Source of the DNA: Alistipes sp.
GTDB lineage: Bacteria > Bacteroidota > Bacteroidia > Bacteroidales > Rikenellaceae
Direction of reading: 5' to 3'
Assembly: GCA_017936685.1 (NCBI GenBank)
Contig: JAGBFA010000016.1
Location: 1-64,000 of the forward strand
Length of the DNA stretch: 64,000 nucleotides
Numbering within the stretch: the first letter of the stretch is position 1; each line of letters begins with the position of its first letter. Under the pieces are notes generated by a model. The model did not search any database and was not told the DNA's origin. It saw only the letters and a list, made by a program, of their open reading frames with translations. Positions 38,600-47,783 of the stretch are shown here, piece after piece. The position numbers and the translations under genes are program-made.

Positions 38600-38788
38600 C
38601 CAATGCCCCACCACGGGACGCAAGACGAAGCCTGCCATGCCCCACATGGAGCGCGATTAATCGCGCGACCGAAGTCCCCTCCGAGGAGGGGATTTAGGGG
38701 AGGGTCAGAATTGTATAACGGCGTAAGCCGTAGCTCTGTGGTCGATATTTGTTTTGGGGTCAGAATTGTATAACGGCGTAAGCCGTAG
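38600..38788. repeat. Inverted repeat block, left copy
   Basis: Contains CCCCTCCGAGGAGGGG, GGCGTAAGCCG-type hairpins and two direct 30-bp repeats at 38704 and 38759 (period 55). The block is a diverged inverse copy of 45503-45700, so it forms the left arm of an inverted pair around uvrC, DUF5723 and the Oar-like receptor gene. Confidence 0.75.
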
Positions 38789-38850
38789 TTTCGTTGTTGA
38801 CATTGGTTGTGCAACCATTGGCCGTGTCCGTGGTGTCGTGTCACGGCATG

Positions 38851-40674
38851 TCAAGAGAAATATCCGATGATGATGCGTGCTTTGGCCTCGCCGACAACCT
38901 CGGCGAGTTGCTCTTCGGAGGCGGCGCGGACGGCCGACAGCGTGCGGAAATGCCGCATGAGTGCCGTTACGCTCTTCTCGCCGATGCCTGGTATATGACT
39001 CAGCTCGCTGTCGATGAATGCCTTGCTGCGTTTCTGCCGGTGGAACGTAATGGCGAAGCGGTGTACCTCCTCCTGTATATGCGAAAACAGATGGAACAGG
39101 GGTGAGGTGGCTTTAAGCCCGACCGCCACAGGCGGATAGCCGCAGAGCAGCTCGGCCGTGCGGTGACGGCTGTCCTTGGCCAGTCCGGCGATTGGAATAT
39201 CGAGTCCGAGCTCCAACAACACCTCGTGTATGGCACCCATCTGTCCTTTGCCGCCGTCGGCGATGATCAGATCGGGCAGCTCTGCACCCTCCTCCATCAG
39301 GCGCGAGTAGCGGCGGCGCACGATTTCACGCATCGAGGCCAGATCGTCGACACCCGTCACCTCCTTGATGTTGAAGTGGCGGTACTCCTTGCGTGAGGGC
39401 TTGCCGTCGCGGAACACCACGCACGAGGCCACGGGATTGGAGCCTTGCAGATTGGAGTTGTCGAAGCACTCTATGTGACGCGGCTGGCGAGACATGCGCA
39501 GCTCCCGCTGCATGGCGTTCATCAGCCGTTCGGTATGGCGTTCGGGATTCTTTATTTCAAGATTCTTCATCGCCTCGGCGCGGTATATGCGCGCGCTCTT
39601 CAACGAAAATTCGAGCAGCTCGGCCTTCTCGCCGCGCTTGGGTATGGTGAAGGTCACGCCGTCGAAGAGCAGTGCCGCCGAGGGCATGACGGGCACGATG
39701 ACCTCGCGCGAAAGCTCGCCGGCAATGGTTTCGACTATATGGCTGATGGCTGCCGAGAGCAGATCCTCCTCCGTAGTCTCCACACCGGTCGACATGCGCA
39801 CCGTCTGCACGGCCACGATCGAGCCGTGACGCAGGCGCAGGAAGTTGCAGTATGCCACGTCGTCGTCGACAAGCAGCGAGAATACGTCGCAGTCGACGAT
39901 GCGCGCACTGACGATCACCGAGCGCGCCTGATAGTTGTCGAGGGCTGCAAGACGCGCCTTGCAGCGTTGTGCCGCCTCGAAGCGCAGCTCCTCGGCAGCC
40001 CGCATCATCTCCTGCTCGATATGTCGTCGCACGGGGCGCAGGTCGCCTTTGAGGATCGACTGCACCAGAGCTATGCTCTCGGCATACTCCTCTTCGCTCT
40101 GCGCTCCGACGCACGGAGCCTTGCAGTTGCCTAAATGGTATTGCAGACACACGCCGTAACGGCCGCGCGCAATGGCTGCGGGTGAGAGGTTGAGCTTGCA
40201 CGTGCGCAGCGGTATGACCTCGCGGATAAATTCCAACAGGGCGTGCTGCGCCGTGACCGAGCCGTAGGGCCCGTAGTATTGCGAGCCGTCGCGCACGAGC
40301 CTCCGCGTCGACTGCACCCGCGCGAAAGGCTCCTTGCGCACGACGATCCACGGGTATGTCTTGTCGTCTTTGAGAAGTATGTTGTAGCGCGGTTGCAGGC
40401 TCTTTATCAGTGAGTTTTCGAGCAGCAGCGCGTCCTGCTCCGAGCCTACCACAATGTGGCGTATCTCGACGATCTGCCGTACCATCACGCGCACCTTGGC
40501 CGAGTGGTCGCGGCTTTGCACGAAGTACGACGAAACGCGCCGGCGCAGCGATTTGGCCTTGCCCACGTAGATGATCGTGCCGTTCTTGTCGACGAACTGA
40601 TACACGCCCGGCGAGAGCGGCAGCATCTCCACCTGTCGTTTGAGCGATTGCAATATGTCGTCCGAAGAGTTCAT
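38851..40674 (-). CDS. uvrC: Excinuclease ABC subunit C
   Basis: A 607-aa nucleotide-excision repair nuclease that makes both incisions at UvrB-marked damage. The N-terminal GIY-YIG domain reads LPLSPGVYQFVDKNGTIIYV, followed by KAKSLRRRVSSYF. The Cys-rich motif (YGVCLQYHLGNCKAPC), a UVR motif (about 195-230), the RNase H-like domain (ECFDNSNLQGSNPVASCVVF, IIADGGKGQ) and C-terminal HhH motifs (LSHIPGIGEKSVTALMRHF) are all present. The ATG at 40674 gives the normal N-terminus. A TATCTTTG box at 40680-40687 is so close that the transcript may be leaderless, or another promoter is used. Confidence 0.95.
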   Translation of the reverse strand: MNSSDDILQSLKRQVEMLPLSPGVYQFVDKNGTIIYVGKAKSLRRRVSSYFVQSRDHSAKVRVMVRQIVEIRHIVVGSEQDALLLENSLIKSLQPRYNILLKDDKTYPWIVVRKEPFARVQSTRRLVRDGSQYYGPYGSVTAQHALLEFIREVIPLRTCKLNLSPAAIARGRYGVCLQYHLGNCKAPCVGAQSEEEYAESIALVQSILKGDLRPVRRHIEQEMMRAAEELRFEAAQRCKARLAALDNYQARSVIVSARIVDCDVFSLLVDDDVAYCNFLRLRHGSIVAVQTVRMSTGVETTEEDLLSAAISHIVETIAGELSREVIVPVMPSAALLFDGVTFTIPKRGEKAELLEFSLKSARIYRAEAMKNLEIKNPERHTERLMNAMQRELRMSRQPRHIECFDNSNLQGSNPVASCVVFRDGKPSRKEYRHFNIKEVTGVDDLASMREIVRRRYSRLMEEGAELPDLIIADGGKGQMGAIHEVLLELGLDIPIAGLAKDSRHRTAELLCGYPPVAVGLKATSPLFHLFSHIQEEVHRFAITFHRQKRSKAFIDSELSHIPGIGEKSVTALMRHFRTLSAVRAASEEQLAEVVGEAKARIIIGYFS

Positions 40675-40760
40675 CACCACAAAGATAGAGCAAAAAAGGC
40701 GACAATACGCGTTTTCGACCGGACTATTGTGCCGCCGTCGGATTAAAAATCGTGACAATG

Positions 40761-40792
40761 TTGTCTGAAAGAGGAAATAATTGCTATTTTTG
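40761..40792 (+). promoter_or_regulatory. Promoter of the DUF5723 gene
   Basis: TTGT (40761-40764), 20 nt, then TATTTTTG (40785-40792). The -33 box is imperfect. The ATG follows 20 bases later. Confidence 0.5.
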
Positions 40793-40812
40793 TCGCATAA
40801 AATATTCTGTTT

Positions 40813-42201
40813 ATGAAGAGACTTATACTTCCGTTTCTGTTTGTCATGTCGGTTTTCGGTGTCTCGGCGCAGGATCTGACCGCATATTTCGTCGAGGGAT
40901 CGACATTCCGTTCGCAGCTCAATCCGGCATTCGCACCGCTCAGAGGCTATGTCGACATTCCGCTTGTGGGCAGTATTCAGGTGGGTGTGAGCGGCAATAC
41001 TCCCTTCGGCGCATTGCTTTTCAAGAATGACGGCAAGTTGGTCGCCTTCACCGATAAGGGAATATCGGCCGATGCCGTGCTCGGCCGCCTCGGAGCCGTC
41101 AACGATATTAGTGTCGGCAACCGCATAGGGCTGGTCGGATTCGGCAAGTATGCGCGCAACCGCATCAACTTCTGGTCGGTCGATCTCGGACTCAACATCG
41201 ATGCCGAGGCCAATGCTCCGCGCGAGCTGTTCGCATTCCTCAAAGGCGGCGAAGCCTCCGACATACGCGATGCCCGCATGTCGTTGCAGAGCTATGTCGA
41301 TGCCTCGTTCAACTACTCGTTCCGTCTGATCCCGCGTCTGTATATAGGTGTGCGTGCCAAGGTGATAGTCGGAATGTTGGGTGCCGATCTCGCGCTCGAC
41401 CGCTTCGATGTGTCGATAGGCTCCGACCGCTGGTATGCCGCTGTTGCCGGCTCCATTGAGATGAACGGCATAAGCGAGGAGCTGAAAACGGGCGACAGCA
41501 TCGATTTCGGCCAAATAGGCGATTATATCGATGTCGCGAGCATAGCCAAACCCTCGGGCTACGGTGGTGCCATAGACATAGGTGCCACATACGATGTTGC
41601 CAATTGGCTGCAATTATCTGCTTCGGTCGATAATCTGGGCTTCGTCAAGTGGGGCAACAAGTCGACGCGCCGGTTCGAGTTTGAACAGAGCGTATCGTCC
41701 GACGACATATCCATAGTTGACGGCAAGGTGGAGTTCCCCGAGGATATCGATCTCGACAACGTGAAGCTGACCGTCGTCGACGGCAAGGCCTCGACGCAGC
41801 GGCTGGCCACACGCATCAATGTGGGTGCCGACTTCGAATTTCTGGATCATCGCCTGGGTGTGGGCGTTCTGTATAACGCACGTATCGGTGCCAACAAGAG
41901 CTATCATACGCTGATGGGATCGGTCAATGCCCACCCGCTGCGGTGGCTCGGCATAACGGCGGCATACTCGGTTATCGACAACAAGGCCGGTGCGGTGTCG
42001 CTGGCACTGAACCTCTGCCCGAGCTGGATCAACTTCTATATCGCCACCGACGTGCTGCTGAACAAGCATATAGCCTATATGATCCCCGACCGCGGCTCGA
42101 AGGCCAACATCACATTCGGTCTTGCCGTTCCCATCGGACTTAGAGGAGCGCGACGCTTTACCTCGCAGGGCATACGCCGCTATTTGCATTACATGTATTG
42201 A
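40813..42201 (+). CDS. DUF5723 outer-membrane barrel-like protein
   Basis: A 462-aa protein with a signal peptide (MKRLILPFLFVMSVFGVSA) and DUF5723 features: LTAYFVEGSTFRSQLNPAFA near the start, then alternating strands such as RLYIGVRAKVIVGMLGADL. The pattern resembles PorV/FadL-like outer-membrane barrels. The function is unknown. It has its own promoter, is divergent from uvrC, and is followed by an Oar-like receptor gene with a separate promoter. Confidence 0.82.
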   Translation: MKRLILPFLFVMSVFGVSAQDLTAYFVEGSTFRSQLNPAFAPLRGYVDIPLVGSIQVGVSGNTPFGALLFKNDGKLVAFTDKGISADAVLGRLGAVNDISVGNRIGLVGFGKYARNRINFWSVDLGLNIDAEANAPRELFAFLKGGEASDIRDARMSLQSYVDASFNYSFRLIPRLYIGVRAKVIVGMLGADLALDRFDVSIGSDRWYAAVAGSIEMNGISEELKTGDSIDFGQIGDYIDVASIAKPSGYGGAIDIGATYDVANWLQLSASVDNLGFVKWGNKSTRRFEFEQSVSSDDISIVDGKVEFPEDIDLDNVKLTVVDGKASTQRLATRINVGADFEFLDHRLGVGVLYNARIGANKSYHTLMGSVNAHPLRWLGITAAYSVIDNKAGAVSLALNLCPSWINFYIATDVLLNKHIAYMIPDRGSKANITFGLAVPIGLRGARRFTSQGIRRYLHYMY

Positions 42202-42260
42202 CCGGCGGCAGCAGCCGGTATGCGGCATCATGCGGCCGGTGAGAATTTTTCGGGCGGCTG

Positions 42261-42325
42261 ATTGCCGAGAATACGATTTTTTGATTACTTTTGTCCGTCC
42301 GTCGGCGCAGCCTGACGGACGGCAA
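42261..42325 (+). promoter_or_regulatory. Promoter and leader hairpin of the Oar-like receptor
   Basis: ATTG (42261-42264), 21 nt, TACTTTTG (42286-42293) form a likely promoter. Immediately downstream a stem CCGTCCGTC/GACGGACGG, continued by GGC/GCC past one bulge, would form at the 5' end of the transcript. No T tract follows. Confidence 0.5.
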
Positions 42326-42366
42326 TTGTTGTATGGAGCATAAATAGCTCTCTTAAATTATTACTT

Positions 42367-45300
42367 ATGAAGCACTTGTTTCTTCATGTGCTGTTGCTGC
42401 TCGCGGTAGTGGGCAGCGCGTATGCACAGGTTACGACCTCGTCTATAAGCGGTCGTATTACGGACGAAGAGTCCAACCCTCTGATCGGCGTCAGCGTGAC
42501 GGCCGTTCATCAACCCTCGGGCACGCGATACGGCGTGGCAACCGATACCTCGGGACAATACACAATTACGGGAATGCGCGTGGGCGGACCATACCTCGTG
42601 CAGGCCAGCTATGTCGGCTACACCACGGTGGAGGTCGATGGCGTGGAGTTGCTTCTGGGCGAAAACCGCCGCATCGATGCCTCGATGAAGCCGTCGCTGG
42701 TGATCGATGCCGTCTTCGTCACGGCCAACGATACGCAGGGTCTTGGCCACGGCAGCGGCAACAGCTTCCGTGCCGACCGAATATCGTCGCTTCCCACCAT
42801 CTCGCGTTCGATATACGACATCACTCGTCTGTCGCCGCTGACGGGTTCGCCCAAGGCGGGCGGCGTGACTATTGCCGGTGCCAGCACTCGCTACAACTCG
42901 TTCAAGATCGACGGCGTGGTGAGCGACGACGTCTACGGTCTGGGCACCACGGGCATGACTGGCTCGCTGACGCAGGCCAACCCCATACCGCTCGACGCCA
43001 TCGAGCAGATCCGCGTGTCGGTGGCACCGTTCGATGTGCGCGAGGGCGGATTCACGGGCGGCGGCATCAATGCCGTCACCAAGGCGGGCGATAACACGCT
43101 GCGCGGCTCGGCATACGCCTATTACAACGACCAGAACTTCTACGGCACCACTCCCGGGCGCGACGCTGCCGTGCGCGAGAAGCTGTCGAGCCAGACCACG
43201 CAGATCTACGGCGTGTCGCTCTCGGGTCCTATCCTGCGCGACAAGCTCTTTTTCTTCGTTAACGGCGAGTACAACCGCAACGTCATACCCTCGTCGTATC
43301 ACCCCGGTCAGGCGGGTGCTGCCGTCACGGCCGACGAGGCTCGCCTGATAGGCGACAAATATATGGAGCTTACGGGCTGGGACAGCGGCGGCTATGCCAG
43401 CCACGACGCTCCGGCCGTATCGGGCGCATTGATAGCGCGTCTGGACTGGAACATCGACTTCACGCATCACATGTCGCTGCGCTACAACATGCTGCATGCC
43501 GACAAGAACGACACCTCCAACTCGGCACAGTATTTCTATTTCACCGGTGCGGAGTACACCAACATCAACCGCATGCACTCGCTGGTGGCCGAGCTGAACT
43601 CGACATTCTCGTCGTGGAGCAACATTCTCCGCGCAGGTTACACCTATCTGCGCGACGGCCGCCAGACCGCCCGTCTTTTGCCTGCGGTGATCATCACCGG
43701 TACGGGCGACTCGTCCAACGGCACGACGGTGGTCGGCACCAACCAGTATGCCGGACAGAACATGCTCAAACAAAACATCTTCATCTTATCCGACAATGCC
43801 AGTATCTATTTGGGCGACCACACGCTGACGGTCGGTACCCACAACGAGTTCTACACGGCCGATAACCTCTATCTGAGCAATGCGGCCGGCACATACACCT
43901 ACTCCTCGATCGGCGATTTCCTCGCTGAGGGCGACGGCCTCGGCGGCCACGCTTCGCAATACGCCTACAACTACTTCGTCGACCGCAGCGGCTCGGCGGC
44001 CAAGCTGTCGAGTGCGCAGCTGAGCCTCTACGTGCAGGACGACTGGCACCGCGGCGATCTGTCGCTGACATACGGCGTGCGAGTGGACGTGCCGCTGCTC
44101 TTCTCGTCGCCTCGCACCAACGAGGCCTTCAACAGCAGCAGCTTTGCCGAGAAGTACGGCGTGCGCACGGGCGACGTGCCGCGCGCGCAGGTGCTCTTCT
44201 CGCCGCGCGTGGGCTTCACGTGGCATCACGGCGATCTGATGCTGCGCGGCGGTGCGGGAGTCTTCACCGGCAGCGTTCCGTTCGTGTGGCTCAACAACTG
44301 CTATCAGAATACGGGCATGACCCAGTTCGGCCTGACGGTGAACGATCCGTCGAAGACTCCGGCATTCAGTCTTACGCCGTCGTTGGAGGGCGTGACGGGC
44401 AATCCCTCGATCGATGTGGTCGACAAGAACTTCCGCTTCCCGCAGGTGTTCCGCGCCAATCTCGCTGCCGAATACGACCTGGCCGGCTGGCGGTTTCTCA
44501 TCGAGGGACTCTATACCAAGGGTATAAACAATATCGTCTATGGCAATCTGGTGGCCGAGCAGCAGGGACAGCGTCTGTTCATGGCCGATACCGCCTCGCC
44601 GTCGGCTCCCTACTACACGTCGGATACGGGCGATTACTCGGCCGTCTACCGTCTGTCGAACACCCGTCGCGGACACTCGTGGTCGGTGTCGGGACGCGTG
44701 GAGCGCACCTTCCCGTTCGGATTGAGCCTGATGGCCGCTTACGCCTATTCGCAGTCGAAGAGCGTCAACGACGGCATCTCGGCGCAGGGATCGAGCAACT
44801 GGGGACGCACCTATGCCGTCGACTCCAACTCACCCGATCTGTCGTACTCGGTCTACGACTTCCCGCATAAGGTGGTGGCGATGGTCTCTTATTCGCGCCG
44901 CTACGGCCTGTTCGGCACTACGCTCACATTGGTCTACGACGGTCACTCGGGCGAACGCTACTCGATGACCTACGCCCGCGGACGCATCGACGAGAACGGC
45001 GATACCTATCGCGGCAATACACTTATGTATATACCCACGCGCGAGGAGATGGCACGCACGCTGTGGGCCGATGCCACCTCGCAGCAGGCTTTCGAGGAGT
45101 ATATCGACTCCGACGACTATCTGCGTTCGCACCGCGGCGGCTTCGCCGAGCGCAACTCCCATCTGCTGCCCTTCGAGCACCGCTTGGATCTGCATGTGGC
45201 GCAGTCGTTCTACTTCAACCGACGCGACTCGCGCCGTGTGGAGCTGAGCCTCGACATAGTCAATCTGGGCAATCTGATCGACCGCAGCTGGGGAGCCTCC

Positions 45301-45462
45301 TATCGGACGAGCAACTGGTCGCTGTCGCCCGTAACGGTGACGGCGTTGCAGGCTGTCGACGGCGGTTACCGCCCGGTCTACAAGTTTACGGGCGCATCAC
45401 CCACGCGCGACGACATACTCTCGCGCTGGCACATGCAGTTGGGTGTCAGAGTGGTGTTCTGA
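42367..45462 (+). CDS. Oar-like TonB-dependent receptor
   Basis: A 1031-aa outer-membrane protein: signal peptide (to about 21), a carboxypeptidase-regulatory-like domain (25-105, SISGRITDEESNPLIGVSVT), a plug with GVTIAGASTRYNSFKIDGVV and GGFTGGGINAVTKAGDNTLR, then a long barrel to the C-terminal Phe. GTRYGVATDTSGQYTI and EQIRVSVAPFDVREGG are marks of the Oar group, in which members may export or import unknown ligands. It stands alone, with no SusD or lipoprotein partner. Its leader can form a stable hairpin. Substrate cannot be inferred. Confidence 0.9.
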   Translation: MKHLFLHVLLLLAVVGSAYAQVTTSSISGRITDEESNPLIGVSVTAVHQPSGTRYGVATDTSGQYTITGMRVGGPYLVQASYVGYTTVEVDGVELLLGENRRIDASMKPSLVIDAVFVTANDTQGLGHGSGNSFRADRISSLPTISRSIYDITRLSPLTGSPKAGGVTIAGASTRYNSFKIDGVVSDDVYGLGTTGMTGSLTQANPIPLDAIEQIRVSVAPFDVREGGFTGGGINAVTKAGDNTLRGSAYAYYNDQNFYGTTPGRDAAVREKLSSQTTQIYGVSLSGPILRDKLFFFVNGEYNRNVIPSSYHPGQAGAAVTADEARLIGDKYMELTGWDSGGYASHDAPAVSGALIARLDWNIDFTHHMSLRYNMLHADKNDTSNSAQYFYFTGAEYTNINRMHSLVAELNSTFSSWSNILRAGYTYLRDGRQTARLLPAVIITGTGDSSNGTTVVGTNQYAGQNMLKQNIFILSDNASIYLGDHTLTVGTHNEFYTADNLYLSNAAGTYTYSSIGDFLAEGDGLGGHASQYAYNYFVDRSGSAAKLSSAQLSLYVQDDWHRGDLSLTYGVRVDVPLLFSSPRTNEAFNSSSFAEKYGVRTGDVPRAQVLFSPRVGFTWHHGDLMLRGGAGVFTGSVPFVWLNNCYQNTGMTQFGLTVNDPSKTPAFSLTPSLEGVTGNPSIDVVDKNFRFPQVFRANLAAEYDLAGWRFLIEGLYTKGINNIVYGNLVAEQQGQRLFMADTASPSAPYYTSDTGDYSAVYRLSNTRRGHSWSVSGRVERTFPFGLSLMAAYAYSQSKSVNDGISAQGSSNWGRTYAVDSNSPDLSYSVYDFPHKVVAMVSYSRRYGLFGTTLTLVYDGHSGERYSMTYARGRIDENGDTYRGNTLMYIPTREEMARTLWADATSQQAFEEYIDSDDYLRSHRGGFAERNSHLLPFEHRLDLHVAQSFYFNRRDSRRVELSLDIVNLGNLIDRSWGASYRTSNWSLSPVTVTALQAVDGGYRPVYKFTGASPTRDDILSRWHMQLGVRVVF

Positions 45463-45502
45463 CGTTCGCCGCCGGCCGCATAACAAACGCCGACCACCGA
45501 AG

Positions 45503-45700
45503 CTACGGCTTACGCCGTTATATAATTCTGACCTCCCCTAAATCCCCTCCTCGGAGGGGAAACCAATATCGACCACAGAGCTACGGCTTACGCCGTTATA
45601 TAATTCTGACCCCACCCCAACCCCTCCCTCGGGAGGGGCTTTTGTCGCGCGACCTATCGCGCTCCATGTGGGGCGTGGCAAGCTTCGGTACGCGTCTTAT
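45503..45700. repeat. Inverted repeat block, right copy
   Basis: Two copies of a 30-bp unit containing ACGGCTTACGCCGTTATA (45503-45532 and 45581-45610), CCCCTCCTCGGAGGGG and a segment with GCGCTCCATGTGGGGC. Read in reverse complement it matches 38600-38788 with moderate divergence. Confidence 0.75.
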
Positions 45701-45723
45701 GTGGGGGGGGTGATAGGTGGTCT

Positions 45724-45887
45724 GTCATTCTGAACGAAGTGAAGAATCTGTGGAAGATAAAACGTGTGTTTCTGTCACTCCGAGGAGCAACGTAGTTGCG
45801 ACGTGGGAGTCTCGCCGACCGGAGTACGCTTGTCGGCCGAAAGAGAGATTCTCACGTCGCGGCCTATGGCCGCTCCTCAGAATGACA
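45724..45887. repeat. TCATTCTGAG-type hairpin cluster
   Basis: Copies at 45774-45813 (ACTCC/GGAGT with GCAAC/GTTGC inner stem) and 45846-45887 (ATTCT/AGAAT with GCGGCC/GGCCGC inner stem), after a longer unit at 45724. No gene is seen in 45463-46068. Confidence 0.75.
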
Positions 45888-45924
45888 GCGTGATGGAAAT
45901 AGTCTCCAAAGAATTATGCGCTAC

Positions 45925-46046
45925 TTTTTCGTGAAAAGCGGCATTCTACTGCCGCGCGCTCAACTGCCCGAATAGGTAGTACATCAAGTACAACCTATCC
46001 GGGCATTTTTCGTTTGCGTTGTATAATACCGCTTTTGACGAAAAAG
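45925..46046. repeat. 122-bp nested hairpin element, copy 4
   Basis: Termini TTTTTCGTGAAAAGCGG/CCGCTTTTGACGAAAAA. The central stem is ATAGGT-a-GTAC/GTAC-a-ACCTAT, where both members of a base pair differ from copies 1, 3 and 5 (GGC/GCC). The outer stem is TGCCCG/CGGGCA. Confidence 0.85.
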
Positions 46047-46068
46047 TTACGAAAAAGTTATGGAAAAG

Positions 46069-46779
46069 TCACAAGAAGCGGCGGAACGGGAGCCTCATTA
46101 CACCGAACAGTGCCTCGGAGAATATGCCGCCCGACATCTTCGATGTGCCCTCGGTGCGGTCGACGAAGATGATCGACACCTCGCGCAGCGTGAATCCGAG
46201 TCGCCATGCGTAGTACTTCATCTCGATCTGAAAACCGTAACCGTTCATCTTTATGCGATTGAAGTCGATCCGCTCCAATGTGCGGCGCGAATAACCCACG
46301 AATCCGGCCGTAGCGTCGCACACGGGCATGCGCGTGACGGTGCGTACATACTTCGATGCGAAATACGACATCAGCAGCCGTCCCATAGGCCAGTTTATGA
46401 CGTTGACACCCTTCGAGTAGCGCGAGCCTATGGCTACATCGGCACCCGCGTCCAGCTCCGAATCGAGCCGCGCCAGATCGTCGGGGTTGTGCGAGAAGTC
46501 GCAATCCATCTCGAATATGCGGTCGTATCCGTGCTCCAACGCCCAGCGGAAGCCTGCAATGTAGGCCGTGCCTAACCCCTGCTTGCCGGCGCGCTCCAAC
46601 AGATGCAGCCGCCCGGCAAGGTCGTGCTGCTCGCCGCGTACCAGATCGGCCGTGCGGTCGGGCGAGCCGTCGTCGACGATCAGCAGATCGAATTCGGGTC
46701 GGAGCGAGATTACCTTGCGGATCATGCGCACGATGTTTTCGCGTTCGTTGTAGGTGGGTATTATGACGAGTCGTTTCAT
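46069..46779 (-). CDS. Polyprenol phosphate sugar synthase, DPM1-like
   Basis: A 236-aa GT2 enzyme without membrane helices, the soluble DPM1 form. Motifs: IPTYNERENIVRMI at the N-terminus, IVDDGSPDRTADLV for the donor, EMDCDFSHNP with the metal-binding Asp pair, and NGYGFQIEMKYYAWRLG with VSIIFVDRTEGTSKM near the end, as in dolichol or polyprenol phosphate mannose synthases. It probably supplies lipid-linked mannose for envelope glycans. Two bases separate it from the next glycosyltransferase gene upstream, which suggests an operon. Confidence 0.9.
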   Translation of the reverse strand: MKRLVIIPTYNERENIVRMIRKVISLRPEFDLLIVDDGSPDRTADLVRGEQHDLAGRLHLLERAGKQGLGTAYIAGFRWALEHGYDRIFEMDCDFSHNPDDLARLDSELDAGADVAIGSRYSKGVNVINWPMGRLLMSYFASKYVRTVTRMPVCDATAGFVGYSRRTLERIDFNRIKMNGYGFQIEMKYYAWRLGFTLREVSIIFVDRTEGTSKMSGGIFSEALFGVMRLPFRRFL

Positions 46780-46781
46780 AT

Positions 46782-47783
46782 CTACACGATGTTATCAAAT
46801 CTCTTGCCTGCGAATATATAACGCAGGACGATCGATCCTCGGTATATGCCGCAGGGCTTTTTTCGCCGCACGACAGCGCGCCGCTTTGCGGCCAGCCGAC
46901 GGTGCCACGCCAGAAACCGCCCCCATGCCCTCATTACTGCCCATGCTTCGCGCACGCGGCCGCTCAGGAGATATATCGCGGCCTCGGCTCCGTCGCACAG
47001 CGGACGCACGACGGCACAGATGATGCGCTGCGGTATCGAGGCGCATTTGTAGATCATTGCCAGATTGTTGCGGTGGTTGAGGTAGAGCTTGCGCGGCGAG
47101 GCTGGCAGCGTGCCTCCGCCCAGATGATAGACCGCGCTGCGCGGCTCGACCATGATGCGATAACCCGCTAACTGCATGCGCCAGCAGAGGTCGATCTCCT
47201 CCATGTGGGCAAAGAAATCGGCATCGAAGCCGCCTAACGAGTGGAATACGTCGGCGCGGCACGCCATGGCGGCACCGGTAGCCCAGAATACCTCGCGCGG
47301 CGAGTCGTACTGTCCGCAGTCAGTCTCTGTGAGAGATAGTATGCGTCCGCGGCAGAAGGGATAGCCCAATGCATCGATGAAGCCGCCCGAGGCTCCGGCA
47401 TACTCGAACTTGTCGCGCTGCTGCCACGACAAGAGTTTGGGTGCCACGGCGGCTATGTCGTCGGAGCTGTCGAGCATCTCCACGAGCGGCTGCGTCCAGC
47501 CGGCGGTCACCTCCACATCGGAGTTGAGCAGTATGTAGTATCGGCTGTCGATCTGTCGCAGTGCGCGGTTGTAGCCCTCGGCGAATCCGTAGTTGCGATC
47601 TAATCGCAAGACTTTTACACGCGGGTGATGCCGCTCGACCCACTCTACGGACCCGTCTGTCGAGCCGTTGTCGGCAACGACGATGTCGGCCTCGGCGGGA
47701 GTGTGCTCGACGACACTTCCGAGAAAACGGCGCAGATGTTCGATGCCGTTCCAGTTGAGTATGACTATGCTCAGTGCAGACAT
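46782..47783 (-). CDS. Glycosyltransferase family 2, rhamnosyltransferase-like
   Basis: A 333-aa GT2 enzyme resembling WbbL-type rhamnosyltransferases. It starts MSALSIVILNWNG, has the VADNGSTDGS donor motif, LNSDVE at the metal site, and the FWATGAAMACRADVFHSLGG and DFFAHMEEIDLCWRMQLAGY acceptor-side block. The acceptor is probably an envelope polysaccharide. The ATG at 47783 was chosen by homology; it overlaps the acyltransferase gene by 13 bases. A longer in-frame extension runs back through that gene and is rejected. Confidence 0.88.
   Translation of the reverse strand: MSALSIVILNWNGIEHLRRFLGSVVEHTPAEADIVVADNGSTDGSVEWVERHHPRVKVLRLDRNYGFAEGYNRALRQIDSRYYILLNSDVEVTAGWTQPLVEMLDSSDDIAAVAPKLLSWQQRDKFEYAGASGGFIDALGYPFCRGRILSLTETDCGQYDSPREVFWATGAAMACRADVFHSLGGFDADFFAHMEEIDLCWRMQLAGYRIMVEPRSAVYHLGGGTLPASPRKLYLNHRNNLAMIYKCASIPQRIICAVVRPLCDGAEAAIYLLSGRVREAWAVMRAWGRFLAWHRRLAAKRRAVVRRKKPCGIYRGSIVLRYIFAGKRFDNIV

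Noticed and set aside
40675..41613. N-terminal extension of uvrC by more than 300 codons
   Set aside because: It runs antisense through the DUF5723 gene. The UvrC family start fits the ATG at 40674.
42361..43773. 470-aa open frame on the minus strand
   Set aside because: Antisense of the Oar-like receptor; no recognisable domain.
38600..45700. Composite transposon
   Set aside because: The flanking inverted repeats have no transposase and the enclosed genes are ordinary chromosomal genes, so only a recombination hypothesis is kept.
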